From positions 1 through 42,744 of the forward strand of contig CAIYHG010000164.1 in assembly GCA_903925975.1 (NCBI GenBank): 42,744 bases of DNA. Reading direction: 5' to 3'. The notes below the pieces were generated by a model, which was not told where the DNA came from, searched no databases, and saw nothing but the letters and a program-made list of their open reading frames with translations. The stretch's first letter is position 1. Every line of letters begins with the position of its first letter. Shown here piece by piece: positions 25,260 through 31,938 of this stretch. Source of the DNA: an uncultured Acidobacteriia bacterium. GTDB lineage: Bacteria; Acidobacteriota; Terriglobia; Bryobacterales; Bryobacteraceae. The position numbers were made by a program, and so were the translations under genes.

Positions 25260-26431
25260 GGTTGGACGCGGGCAGCCGCAGGACGCGGCTGGCAATCTGC
25301 GTCCTGGAAAGCGGGCGCCTGCGCCTGGTGGGTTACGGCGCGGCCGAGTCGGATGGCTGGACCAAGGGCGATATCACCGACCAGCGCGCCGTCGCGGATT
25401 CCATTTCGAGGGCTCTCGGCGACGCCGAAGCCTCGTCCGGCATCCCAGTGGAATCGGCGGTCGTGGGCATTGGCGGGCCTCGTGTCCGTGGCGCCAACGC
25501 GCGCGGCGTCCTCGATATGGGTTATCTGCGGGAAATCGAGCAGCGCGACGTCAGCCGCGTGGTGGAGCGCGCCGCGCGCGTGCAACTGCTCGATGACCGC
25601 ATGCTCCTGCAGCTCTTCCCCCAGGATTTTGTAGTGGACGAGCACCCCGGCCATCGCGACCCGCGGAACATGCTGGCCTCGCGCCTGGAAGTCAACGTCC
25701 ATCTGATCACCGGTTCGATCCAGCAGCACACCACCCTCATCGGCGCCGTGAACCAGGCGCACGTAATGGTGGAGGAAACGGTCTTCGAGCCGCTCGCCGC
25801 CTGTTACGCCGCGGTGCTGCCGGACGAAAGGCGCGAAGGCGTCGCCGTAGTGGATATCGGCGCGCACTCCACCGGAATGGTCGTCTATTATGGTGACGCC
25901 ATGCACCTGGCTTCTACCATGCGCGTCTGCGGCGACCATTTCACGCGCGATCTGGCGCAAGCGCTGTGCCTCGGTTTCGACGAGGCTGAACTGGTCAAAA
26001 TGGAATACGGCAGCGCTCTGGCGAACTCCTGTCAGGATAATATTCACGTCGAACTGCCCTCTCCGGAAACCAGGCAGCGGCGGGAAACTACCCGCCGGTT
26101 TGTGAGTCAGGTTCTTGAGGCGCGCGCGCACGAACTGTTCCAGTTCATCCGGTCGGAGTTGTCGCGCATCGGCATGGAACACGCGCTGCTCGGCGGCGTC
26201 TTCCTCACCGGCGCCGCTGCGAGACTGCCCGATCTCTGCGACGTGGCCGAGGGCGTCCTGCAATGCCAGACGCGTTTCGGCCTGGCTGCCGGAATCCGCG
26301 ATTGGCCCGACGAATTGAACGATCCGGAATGGGCCGTGGCCGCCGGCCTGGCGATGTATTCCGCCAAACTGCGTGCCAAGACGGAGCATGAGCGCGAAGC
26401 CGTCGGCTGGCTCGCGAGAGTCTTGAAATAA
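25232..26431 (+). CDS. ftsA: Cell-division protein FtsA
   Basis: The 399-residue actin-like ATPase anchors FtsZ to the membrane. Phosphate-1 loop VGLDAGSRRTRLAI at the N-terminus, SHS2 (1C) region about 80-165, phosphate-2 VAVVDIGAHSTGMVVY, adenosine loop LGGVFLTGAAARLPDL, and a C-terminal amphipathic stretch (EREAVGWLARVLK) that should bind the membrane. GAGGGG stands just before the ATG at 25232, inside the ftsQ end (28-nt overlap). A palindrome separates it from ftsZ. Confidence 0.94.
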   Translation: MAGKPHYAVGLDAGSRRTRLAICVLESGRLRLVGYGAAESDGWTKGDITDQRAVADSISRALGDAEASSGIPVESAVVGIGGPRVRGANARGVLDMGYLREIEQRDVSRVVERAARVQLLDDRMLLQLFPQDFVVDEHPGHRDPRNMLASRLEVNVHLITGSIQQHTTLIGAVNQAHVMVEETVFEPLAACYAAVLPDERREGVAVVDIGAHSTGMVVYYGDAMHLASTMRVCGDHFTRDLAQALCLGFDEAELVKMEYGSALANSCQDNIHVELPSPETRQRRETTRRFVSQVLEARAHELFQFIRSELSRIGMEHALLGGVFLTGAAARLPDLCDVAEGVLQCQTRFGLAAGIRDWPDELNDPEWAVAAGLAMYSAKLRAKTEHEREAVGWLARVLK

Positions 26432-26432
26432 G

Positions 26433-26490
26433 TTGTGGGGCAGGCAATCTTGCCTGCGGACCCGCTTTCCAGCGGGTCCAGCCTCCACAA
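26433..26490. repeat. Palindromic element between ftsA and ftsZ (GTGGGGC family)
   Basis: Outer arms TTGTGG (26433-26438) and CCACAA (26485-26490) enclose two hairpins, one around GGCAGGCAATCTTGCC and one GGACCCGCT-ttcc-AGCGGGTCC. The second hairpin recurs at 33820-33842, and the 20-nt head recurs at 42589-42608. It lies just before the ftsZ ribosome site (AGAGG at 26497-26501), so it may separate or stabilise the ftsZ message. Confidence 0.85.
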
Positions 26491-26505
26491 GAGGATAGAG
26501 GCGAT

Positions 26506-27720
26506 ATGGCGAACGGAACTCCCGACATGGAAGCCCTGAAGTACGAAATCGAGGAAGAAGAATCGCGCACCGGTTCGCGCATCAAGGTGATCGGCATTGG
26601 CGGCGGCGGCTGCAATACCGTATCGCGGCTGGCCGAGCAGGGCCTTGCCGGCGTCGAGTTCTTCGCCATGGATACCGACAGCCAGGCTCTCGCCGGCTGC
26701 CGGGCCGCCAACAAGCTGCAACTCGGCGTAAAGGTCACCAAGGGCTTGGGCGTGGGCTCCGACGTAGAACTCGGGCGGCAGGCCGCCCTTGAGAACACCG
26801 ATGCCATCGTGGATCTGCTGCAGGGATGCGACATGGTGTTCGTCTGCGCCGGTCTCGGCGGAGGCACCGGCACCGGCGCCGCCCCCGTAGTCGCCTCGCT
26901 CGCCAAGGAACTCGACGCGCTCACCATCGCCATGGTCACCCGCCCCTTCCAGTTCGAGGGACCGAAGCGCATGAAGCTAGCCGAAGAAGGCCTCAAGAGC
27001 CTCGCCGCCTGCGTGGACGCTGTGATCACCGTTCCCAACGACCGTTTGTTGCAAATCGCGCCGCGCGGCGCGAGCGTATCCGCCGCCTTCCAACTCGCCG
27101 ATGACGTGGTTCGCCAGGCCGTCGAAGGCATCAGCGACATCATCAATTCCACCGGCATCATCAATCTGGATTTCTCCGATATCAAAGCCGCCATGGCCGG
27201 CATGGGCCACGCCATGCTGGGCACCGCCGTGGCCAAAGGTGAAAACGCGGCCTCCGAAGCGGCCCGCCAAGCCATCAACTGCCCGCTCCTCGAAGATACG
27301 CAGATCGCCGGAGCGCGGCGCATTCTGATCAACGTCACTGGTTCGAGCCGTCTGGGCTTCCACGAAGTCAACGACGCCTGCGCCTTGGTGCGCGAAGCCG
27401 CCGCCAGCGATGACGCCCAACTCAGCTTCGGCGTGATCCTGGACGAACGCATGCAGGATTCCGTCAAAGTCACCGTAATCGCCACCGGCGTGCATCCCGA
27501 GCCCCCGTCAGTTCCCGAACGGCGCACCGCCACGCCCGTAGTCCGCGTAGCCGACCCCGAGCCGGCTCCCGCACCGCAACCCGAGCCCCCAGCCGTGGAA
27601 CCGCTCTTCGCCGAAGCCGACCCCGAACCTGAGTTCATCGAAGAGGACGCCGAAGAAGCCCTAGACATAGACGACCTGGACACCCCCGCCTACCTGCGCC
27701 AAGGCCGCTCAGTAAACTGA
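26506..27720 (+). CDS. ftsZ: Cell-division GTPase FtsZ
   Basis: The 404-residue tubulin homologue forms the Z ring. N-terminal GIGGGGCNTVSR (about 31-42), tubulin signature GGGTGTG at 118-124, and T7 synergy loop NLDFSDIKAAM at 220-230 with the catalytic Asp residues. After the globular part (to about 328) comes an acidic, Pro/Glu-rich linker of about 60 residues. The C-terminal peptide DDLDTPAYLRQ is the usual FtsA-binding tail, here followed by GRSVN. It is the last gene of the dcw cluster; the next gene is 108 nt away. Confidence 0.97.
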   Translation: MANGTPDMEALKYEIEEEESRTGSRIKVIGIGGGGCNTVSRLAEQGLAGVEFFAMDTDSQALAGCRAANKLQLGVKVTKGLGVGSDVELGRQAALENTDAIVDLLQGCDMVFVCAGLGGGTGTGAAPVVASLAKELDALTIAMVTRPFQFEGPKRMKLAEEGLKSLAACVDAVITVPNDRLLQIAPRGASVSAAFQLADDVVRQAVEGISDIINSTGIINLDFSDIKAAMAGMGHAMLGTAVAKGENAASEAARQAINCPLLEDTQIAGARRILINVTGSSRLGFHEVNDACALVREAAASDDAQLSFGVILDERMQDSVKVTVIATGVHPEPPSVPERRTATPVVRVADPEPAPAPQPEPPAVEPLFAEADPEPEFIEEDAEEALDIDDLDTPAYLRQGRSVN

Positions 27721-27734
27721 AGCGTTCTGCAGGT

Positions 27735-27755
27735 GGGGCATGCTCTAGCCTGCCC
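27735..27755. repeat. Degenerate copy of the GTGGGGCATGC repeat
   Basis: This 21-nt segment after ftsZ matches the palindrome arm upstream of murE with two T-to-C differences that keep it pyrimidine-balanced. It is preceded by the same GT dinucleotide head. Only one arm is present. Confidence 0.7.
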
Positions 27756-27793
27756 AGCCGAGCAGCGGGAACCGCTGCCGCGCCTCCACTCGT

Positions 27794-27814
27794 GTAATAT
27801 ACTATGATATATAC
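27794..27814. promoter_or_regulatory. Promoter/operator of the vapBC module
   Basis: The AT-rich segment GTAATATA-CTATGA-TATATAC is a near-palindrome (one bulged A). It contains a -10-like TATACT (27798-27803), 26 nt before the vapB start codon. AbrB-type antitoxins usually repress at such sites. A strong AGGAGG (27816-27821) follows. Confidence 0.5.
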
Positions 27815-27828
27815 CAGGAGGGATCTCC

Positions 27829-28074
27829 ATGCCTCGCACCGCCAAGCTATTCAAGAATGGCCGAAGCCAGGCCGTCCGGCTCCCTGCCGAGTTCCGGTTC
27901 GAAGAGCAGGAAGTCTATATCCGCCGGGACCCCTCATCCGGCGACATCATCCTTTCCCGAAAACCCGAATCCTGGGACGCCTTCCTTAGTCTGGTGCGCG
28001 ATGCCCACGTCCCCGAGGAGTTCATGGCGGACCGCGGTGACAAGCCTCCACAGAAACGGCGCTCGCTGAGATGA
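27829..28074 (+). CDS. vapB: VapB-type (AbrB/SpoVT fold) antitoxin
   Basis: The 81-residue protein begins RTAKLFKNGRSQAVRLPAEF, the classic swapped-hairpin DNA-binding motif of VapB antitoxins (FKNGRSQAVRLP). The more divergent C-terminus (about 45-81, DAFLSLVRDAHVPEEF) should wrap the toxin. It overlaps vapC by 4 nt. AGGAGGG 7 nt before the ATG gives strong translation, as expected for an antitoxin made in excess. Confidence 0.93.
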   Translation: MPRTAKLFKNGRSQAVRLPAEFRFEEQEVYIRRDPSSGDIILSRKPESWDAFLSLVRDAHVPEEFMADRGDKPPQKRRSLR

Positions 28075-28475
28075 TGCGTCCCTACCTGCTCGATACCAAC
28101 ACCGCGAGCTACATCATCAAAGGGAACCGGCCAACTGTTCTTACTCGTCTCGCCGCCATTCCGATTTCGCGGATAGCCATCTCCGTCATCACGGAGGCCG
28201 AGTTGCGCTTCGGCGTAACCCGGTTGCCATCGGCGAAGCGTTTGCGGCTGGTGGTAGACGAATTCCTGATTCGCGTGACCATTTTCCCCTGGGATTCCAA
28301 CGCAGCTCGCGAATACGGGTCGCTCCGAGCCTCCCTTGAAAAAGCGGGCGAGACAATGGGGAACCTCGATATGCTGATCGCCGCGCACGCCCTGGCGCTC
28401 GGCGCGACCCTGGTCACCAACGACCGCGCCTTCTCCCGCATCAAGCGCCTGCGGATCGAAGACTGGACCACCTAG
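28071..28475 (+). CDS. vapC: VapC-type PIN-domain RNase toxin
   Basis: The 134-residue PIN protein keeps the acidic metal site: Asp8 (YLLDTNT), Glu42 or Glu44 (SVITEAELRFG), Asp100 (GNLDMLIAAHA) and Asp118 (LVTNDRAF). It would cleave specific tRNA or rRNA when freed from VapB. ATG 28071 overlaps the vapB stop; a second ATG at 28074 is an equally possible start. The toxin appears intact. Confidence 0.93.
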   Translation: MMRPYLLDTNTASYIIKGNRPTVLTRLAAIPISRIAISVITEAELRFGVTRLPSAKRLRLVVDEFLIRVTIFPWDSNAAREYGSLRASLEKAGETMGNLDMLIAAHALALGATLVTNDRAFSRIKRLRIEDWTT

Positions 28476-28483
28476 CGCGTTTT

Positions 28484-28529
28484 GTGGCGCACGTCTTCAG
28501 CGTGCCGAGCCGACATTCATGTCGGCTTT
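28484..28529 (+). repeat. GTGGCGC...GTCGGC double-hairpin repeat, copy 1
   Basis: GTGGCGC is followed by a variable hairpin (GCACG/CGTGC) and then AGCCGACAT-TC-ATGTCGGCT and TTT. The same element, with different but still complementary bases in the first hairpin, is at 36159-36204. It lies just after vapC and could terminate its transcript. The rest of 28530-28646 shows nothing recognisable. Confidence 0.8.
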
Positions 28530-28646
28530 GCTTGAGGCCTCTGGCCGGCCCTATGGTTGCAGGTTTCTCAAGACACGGCTTACAGGAAGTCTGCCAGTCG
28601 GTACGACGTCAAAAGACTGTGCCAGGGTGGCCGATCAGCTGAACCG

Positions 28647-29063
28647 TCACCCCGCGAGATAGTCCCGCAACGACGCCAGGACTCGGCTTCTTGCCCGCAC
28701 GGCTATCTGCACGAGTTCAACTTCACCACCCGGAAGAATCTCAGCCGCGTCGCTGGGGTAGCGCGCCTCAACTCCAAACGGCGTCAGAGCTTCAGCCTCC
28801 CGCAGATCCTCGGCCAGCGCTGCATCCACACTTGCCAACCGGTCCAGCAGCTTGGCTATGTCATGCGTCTTGGGGAACTCAATCTGGTGGCGAACCAGCA
28901 GCGCCTTCAGGCTCTTCTCGGCTGCCTGCTGAGAATGGAAAGCGACGATCTCCCGAAACCGGCCCGATTGCGTACAGAGTTGCTCAGCCGCATCGAGGTC
29001 GGCGGACGCTTTCTCCAGCCACTGCTGAACCAGTTCGTGCAGCGCAACTTCACGCGGCTTCAT
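28647..29063 (-). CDS. HEPN-domain protein (toxin of a HEPN/MNT pair)
   Basis: The 138-residue, all-helical protein has the HEPN signature FHSQQAAEKSLKALL and the putative RNase motif R-x5-H (Arg37...His43 in GRFREIVAFHS). Together with the nucleotidyltransferase gene immediately upstream (14-nt overlap), it forms a HEPN/MNT toxin-antitoxin module. In characterised pairs the MNT protein AMPylates the HEPN toxin and silences it. The ATG at 29063 is preferred because the longer frame to 29129 runs into the MNT gene. The KTHDIAKLLDRL segment is also typical of the family. Confidence 0.88.
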   Translation of the reverse strand: MKPREVALHELVQQWLEKASADLDAAEQLCTQSGRFREIVAFHSQQAAEKSLKALLVRHQIEFPKTHDIAKLLDRLASVDAALAEDLREAEALTPFGVEARYPSDAAEILPGGEVELVQIAVRARSRVLASLRDYLAG

Positions 29064-29370
29064 AAAGAATCCGGCCGTATTTGTTGGCAGGGTAGGCCAA
29101 GCCGCCGATGATGCCCTTCGTCTCTTCAAAACGTTCGCTGGACATCACAACCACGTCTACCGGATACTGCACGTCACCCAGGGCCCTCCGGATACTGACG
29201 CTGCGTTCGCGGGTGTTGGCTGGCGCCGGTTCCACGATGAGTAAGTCGAGATCGCTGTCCGGCGTCATCCCTCCGGTCGCAGCTGATCCAAACAGGATGA
29301 TCTTCTCAGGCCGGGCAACTGTGAGGACGCGCCGAACAACTTCTTTCAATAATGTTTCATCCACGCCCAT
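29050..29370 (-). CDS. mntA: Minimal nucleotidyltransferase (MNT antitoxin)
   Basis: The 106-residue protein has the polymerase-beta-type motif ILFGSAATGGMTPDSDLDLL (GS at 28-29, Asp40 and Asp42) and a third acidic residue, Asp72 in PVDVVVMS. This is the catalytic set of minimal nucleotidyltransferases. It overlaps the HEPN gene by 14 nt. A TATGAT lies 8 nt before the ATG, so its mRNA may be leaderless. The mntA symbol follows the characterised HEPN/MNT systems and is by analogy. Confidence 0.88.
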   Translation of the reverse strand: MGVDETLLKEVVRRVLTVARPEKIILFGSAATGGMTPDSDLDLLIVEPAPANTRERSVSIRRALGDVQYPVDVVVMSSERFEETKGIIGGLAYPANKYGRILYEAA

Positions 29371-29378
29371 TCGGTTCC

Positions 29379-29384
29379 ATCATA
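29379..29384 (-). promoter_or_regulatory. Candidate -10 of a leaderless HEPN/MNT transcript
   Basis: Minus-strand TATGAT ends 8 nt before the MNT ATG at 29370, which would place the transcription start within 1-2 nt of the start codon. A GGAA in the gap is too close to the ATG to be a typical ribosome site. Confidence 0.4.
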
Positions 29385-29479
29385 CGCAAACTCGGCCGGA
29401 ATTGCAGCGGGCAAGCGCCGTCCGCTCATGCCGTCCAGCGAAAGGCAGCGCTCGGTGGGGGCTTACTTTCCCGTCACCC

Positions 29480-30283
29480 CTACCCCGCCAACTCCGCCAC
29501 CGGCAGCGAAATCACCTCGCCCTCCACGCCGCCAATCACCTTAGCAGTGTGTCCGAAGGCCACCGGATCGCCCGTCACAAAGTGAATCACCCGGCCCGGC
29601 GCCGACCCGGCCGGAGCCGGTTCAAACGCGGCGTTCACCGTCTCGGCAGTCACTTCGGCGCTGTCCACAAGGTGGACTGCCGCGCCGGCAACCCGCTGGA
29701 TCGGTCCCTTCAATAGCGGGTAATGCGTGCAGCCCAGAATCAGGGCGTCGATCTCCGGCCTTCCGCTCAGGTAGTGCCGCACCAGGATCTCGGCCTCCGG
29801 CGAATCCGCCAGGCCCTCCTCCACAATGTGTACCAGCATGGGGCATGCCTGCGCCCACACTTGCATCCCTTTTGCCTCTAGTCGTCGCTGGTATGCTCCG
29901 CTGGCGATCGTTCCTTTGGTCCCGATCACCCCAACGCGCCCTGACACTGTCGCACCAATAGCGGCTTGCACGCCGGGGTCTATCACGCCCCACGCGGGAA
30001 CGGGGCACCGCTCCACCAGCTTCGGCAAGGCCACGGCCGAGGCCGTATTGCAGGCCACCACCAAGCCCTTCACGCCCATCCCGCACAGGAAATCGGCTAT
30101 CCCTGTCGCAAAATCGACCACCATTTCCGGCGGCTTCCGCCCATACGGTACGCGCGCCGTATCGCCCAGGTATATGAAGTCCCGATACGGCATTCGCCGC
30201 CGCAAGGCCTGTAGAACTGTCAGCCCACCGACGCCGGAATCGAACACCCCGATTGGCTGCCGGAGAGGGTTTTGGAGGGTCAT
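29480..30283 (-). CDS. murI: Glutamate racemase
   Basis: The 267-residue cofactor-independent racemase makes D-glutamate for MurD. Signature IGVFDSGVGGLTVLQAL (Asp15), the first catalytic Cys78 in VVACNTAS, YLGDTARVPYG, and the second catalytic Cys185 in LGCTHYPLLKG are all intact. The C-terminus is somewhat extended (GDPVAFGHTAKVIGG). A GGAAAT precedes the ATG at 30283. It diverges from the lipoprotein gene at 30410 and lies outside but near the dcw cluster it serves. Confidence 0.95.
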   Translation of the reverse strand: MTLQNPLRQPIGVFDSGVGGLTVLQALRRRMPYRDFIYLGDTARVPYGRKPPEMVVDFATGIADFLCGMGVKGLVVACNTASAVALPKLVERCPVPAWGVIDPGVQAAIGATVSGRVGVIGTKGTIASGAYQRRLEAKGMQVWAQACPMLVHIVEEGLADSPEAEILVRHYLSGRPEIDALILGCTHYPLLKGPIQRVAGAAVHLVDSAEVTAETVNAAFEPAPAGSAPGRVIHFVTGDPVAFGHTAKVIGGVEGEVISLPVAELAG

Positions 30284-30396
30284 CTATTTCCATTTTTGCA
30301 GGTTCCGCAATGCGCCGGTAGCGCGCGAAAGGGCCACTTCACACGCCTAAACCGCGCCGCGCCCCAAACCTTCCGGAACCGCGGCACCCAACTTGC

Positions 30397-30402
30397 TACA
30401 TT
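30397..30402 (+). promoter_or_regulatory. Candidate -10 of a leaderless lipoprotein transcript
   Basis: TACATT (4 of 6 to TATAAT) ends 7 nt before the ATG at 30410, with no ribosome binding site between. No good -35 is visible. Confidence 0.3.
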
Positions 30403-30409
30403 CTTTGAC

Positions 30410-31567
30410 ATGATTCGCCTCCGGCCCGCCGCCTTGGCTGCGCTGATCGCCGTCGCCTCGGGGTGTGCTCATAAGCCGGCTCTCACCAGCTACCGCCTGC
30501 TCCGGCTCGACCAGCAGCGAATCCTGGTTCCCCCGGGAGTTGCCGCTCCCCAGCCCAACCGGAATGAGTTCGCCTTCGTCGCGAACATCGCCCCACGCAC
30601 CGGCGCTTGTCCCGAACAGAGTGAAGCCATCCGGCTCCAGCCCGGCGCCACGCAAATCCGCGCCATCGTCAATCGCGATCTGTTGACCCGCCAGCGCCAA
30701 CCCGGCTGGCTTGAGGACTGGGCCATTCGGTTGGAGTCGCTGGACTGCGTGGCGCCGGGAGACGGCGAGAGACTCGCGCGCCTCGTTGTCGAATCGGTGC
30801 CCCTCGATCCCGAAGCGTCTTACCGCCTCCTGCACAAGCCGTTTGTCAGCGGCTACGTGGAACTCGGCCCGGAACACCAACTGGAGGTCCGCAGTCCCAT
30901 CCTGAGCGATGACACCACAGCCGCCGCCGCGCCCGAGATCGTCAACGTGATCGCCGCCGGCAGCGCGATCAGTGTAGATATCAAAATGCCCGGCCTCATC
31001 GGCTACGAGATCGCGTGGTACGCCATTCGGCGGAACTCCGTGGGGCTCGGCTGCCATTTCGAGCCTATGTCCGCGCGCCGCAATATTCAGGGCGCTGTCG
31101 AGGTGGCGTCCAGCGCGGCCAATGACTACTTCCAATTCCCGCCCCAAGCCGCGTATTTCCGCCTCTTCTACAAGACCGATGAAAACGGCGTCACGGCCAT
31201 GGTGGTTTCCGGCGCAACCAAGGAAGAGCTGGAACGGCGGACGCAAGCGGTCGGCCGCGACGTCGCCCTCTGCCGCCGGCAATCGGGCATGTGCGTCGCC
31301 CTGCCCAGGCAAGTGGGCGTAAACCCGTTCATCCGCGTGAAGGTGAATGGCGCCGATGGCTCCGCGCCCATGGGGGCGACGGTTTCCTCCGCCATCCGGG
31401 CCGCGGGCGTGAGCGACCCGCCCACGGTTCTGCCGCAGTTGAAGGTGGCCCGGCTCTTCGGCGGCAAGCCCACGCCGGTGGAGTTCGATCCCAACTCCAC
31501 CGAAATCCTCGCCCTGCAACTCTTCGGAGGCGAGGAGATAGACTGGGCGCCGCCGCGCCCCAACTAA
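30410..31567 (+). CDS. Unknown lipoprotein
   Basis: I do not recognise this 385-residue protein. It starts with a short lipoprotein signal (MIRLRPAALAALIAVASGCA; lipidated Cys20). The mature part is predicted beta-rich, with segments SYRLLRLDQQRILVPPG, LLHKPFVSGYVELGPEHQLE and, near the middle, INVKMPG-like SVDIKMPGLIGYEIAWYAIR. Seven or so scattered cysteines occur. The longer frame to 30272 would run back into the murI promoter and lacks a signal peptide, so ATG 30410 is used; no Shine-Dalgarno precedes it. It is followed 42 nt later by purS; there is no functional clue from the neighbours. Confidence 0.78.
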   Translation: MIRLRPAALAALIAVASGCAHKPALTSYRLLRLDQQRILVPPGVAAPQPNRNEFAFVANIAPRTGACPEQSEAIRLQPGATQIRAIVNRDLLTRQRQPGWLEDWAIRLESLDCVAPGDGERLARLVVESVPLDPEASYRLLHKPFVSGYVELGPEHQLEVRSPILSDDTTAAAAPEIVNVIAAGSAISVDIKMPGLIGYEIAWYAIRRNSVGLGCHFEPMSARRNIQGAVEVASSAANDYFQFPPQAAYFRLFYKTDENGVTAMVVSGATKEELERRTQAVGRDVALCRRQSGMCVALPRQVGVNPFIRVKVNGADGSAPMGATVSSAIRAAGVSDPPTVLPQLKVARLFGGKPTPVEFDPNSTEILALQLFGGEEIDWAPPRPN

Positions 31568-31592
31568 CCGCGCCCCGCCGCGCTCCCCGTGC

Positions 31593-31598
31593 GATAAT
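31593..31598 (+). promoter_or_regulatory. Candidate -10 of a near-leaderless purS transcript
   Basis: GATAAT (5 of 6) lies 11 nt before the purS ATG; a start about 7 nt downstream leaves a leader of about 4-5 nt. The intervening bases (CGAGTTTCCCC) hold no ribosome site. Confidence 0.4.
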
Positions 31599-31609
31599 CG
31601 AGTTTCCCC

Positions 31610-31861
31610 ATGAAAGCGCGCGTTTTCGTTTCGTTCAAAACCACGGTGCTGGACCCCCAAGGCCAGACCGTCTGCTCCGCCCTGCACAGCCTGGGATACC
31701 CGGCCGTCGCCGATGTCCGCCAGGGGAAGTACTTCGACATCGCCTTCGCCGACGGCATCACCGCCGAACAGGCCAGAAAAGATATCGAGGTCATCGCTCA
31801 GGAAGTGCTTGCGAACCCCGTGATCGAAGACTACCGCGTGGAAATCGTGGACGAAGCGTAA
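31610..31861 (+). CDS. purS: Phosphoribosylformylglycinamidine synthase subunit PurS
   Basis: The 83-residue protein has the PurS layout: KARVFVSFKTTVLDPQGQTV, GYPAVADVRQGKYFDI, and a C-terminal NPVIEDYRVEIVD. PurS bridges PurL and PurQ in the three-subunit FGAM synthase of purine synthesis, so small PurL and separate PurQ should exist elsewhere. It stands alone here, between a lipoprotein gene and glmS, whereas purS is usually next to purQ/purL. No ribosome site is visible. Confidence 0.93.
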   Translation: MKARVFVSFKTTVLDPQGQTVCSALHSLGYPAVADVRQGKYFDIAFADGITAEQARKDIEVIAQEVLANPVIEDYRVEIVDEA

Positions 31862-31926
31862 TTCGGCTTTTTCGCCCGCCTGCAATCCGCGCAGTTTTTG
31901 GAAGCCTAATAGCCGCACCGTAAATC

Positions 31927-31932
31927 TATAAT
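31927..31932 (+). promoter_or_regulatory. Perfect -10 of a probably leaderless glmS transcript
   Basis: A perfect TATAAT is followed by 6 nt (GGATCT) and then the glmS ATG at 31939. The expected start site therefore falls on the A of the start codon. No -35 stands at normal spacing. Confidence 0.55.
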
Positions 31933-31938
31933 GGATCT

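Noticed and set aside
27804-28069. Alternative frames overlapping vapB (27804-27989 and 27857-28069)
   Set aside because: The 27829 frame has the AGGAGG site and the VapB DNA-binding motif; the others are out-of-frame shadows.
30347-31918. Long minus-strand open frame (523 codons) opposite the lipoprotein and purS
   Set aside because: It is a GC-rich shadow of the plus-strand genes, rich in Gly/Arg/His, with no domain, start or ribosome site; purS on the other strand is certain.
31862-31938. glmS ribozyme upstream of glmS
   Set aside because: Only 77 nt separate purS and glmS, with no pseudoknotted core recognisable, and the promoter lies next to the start codon.
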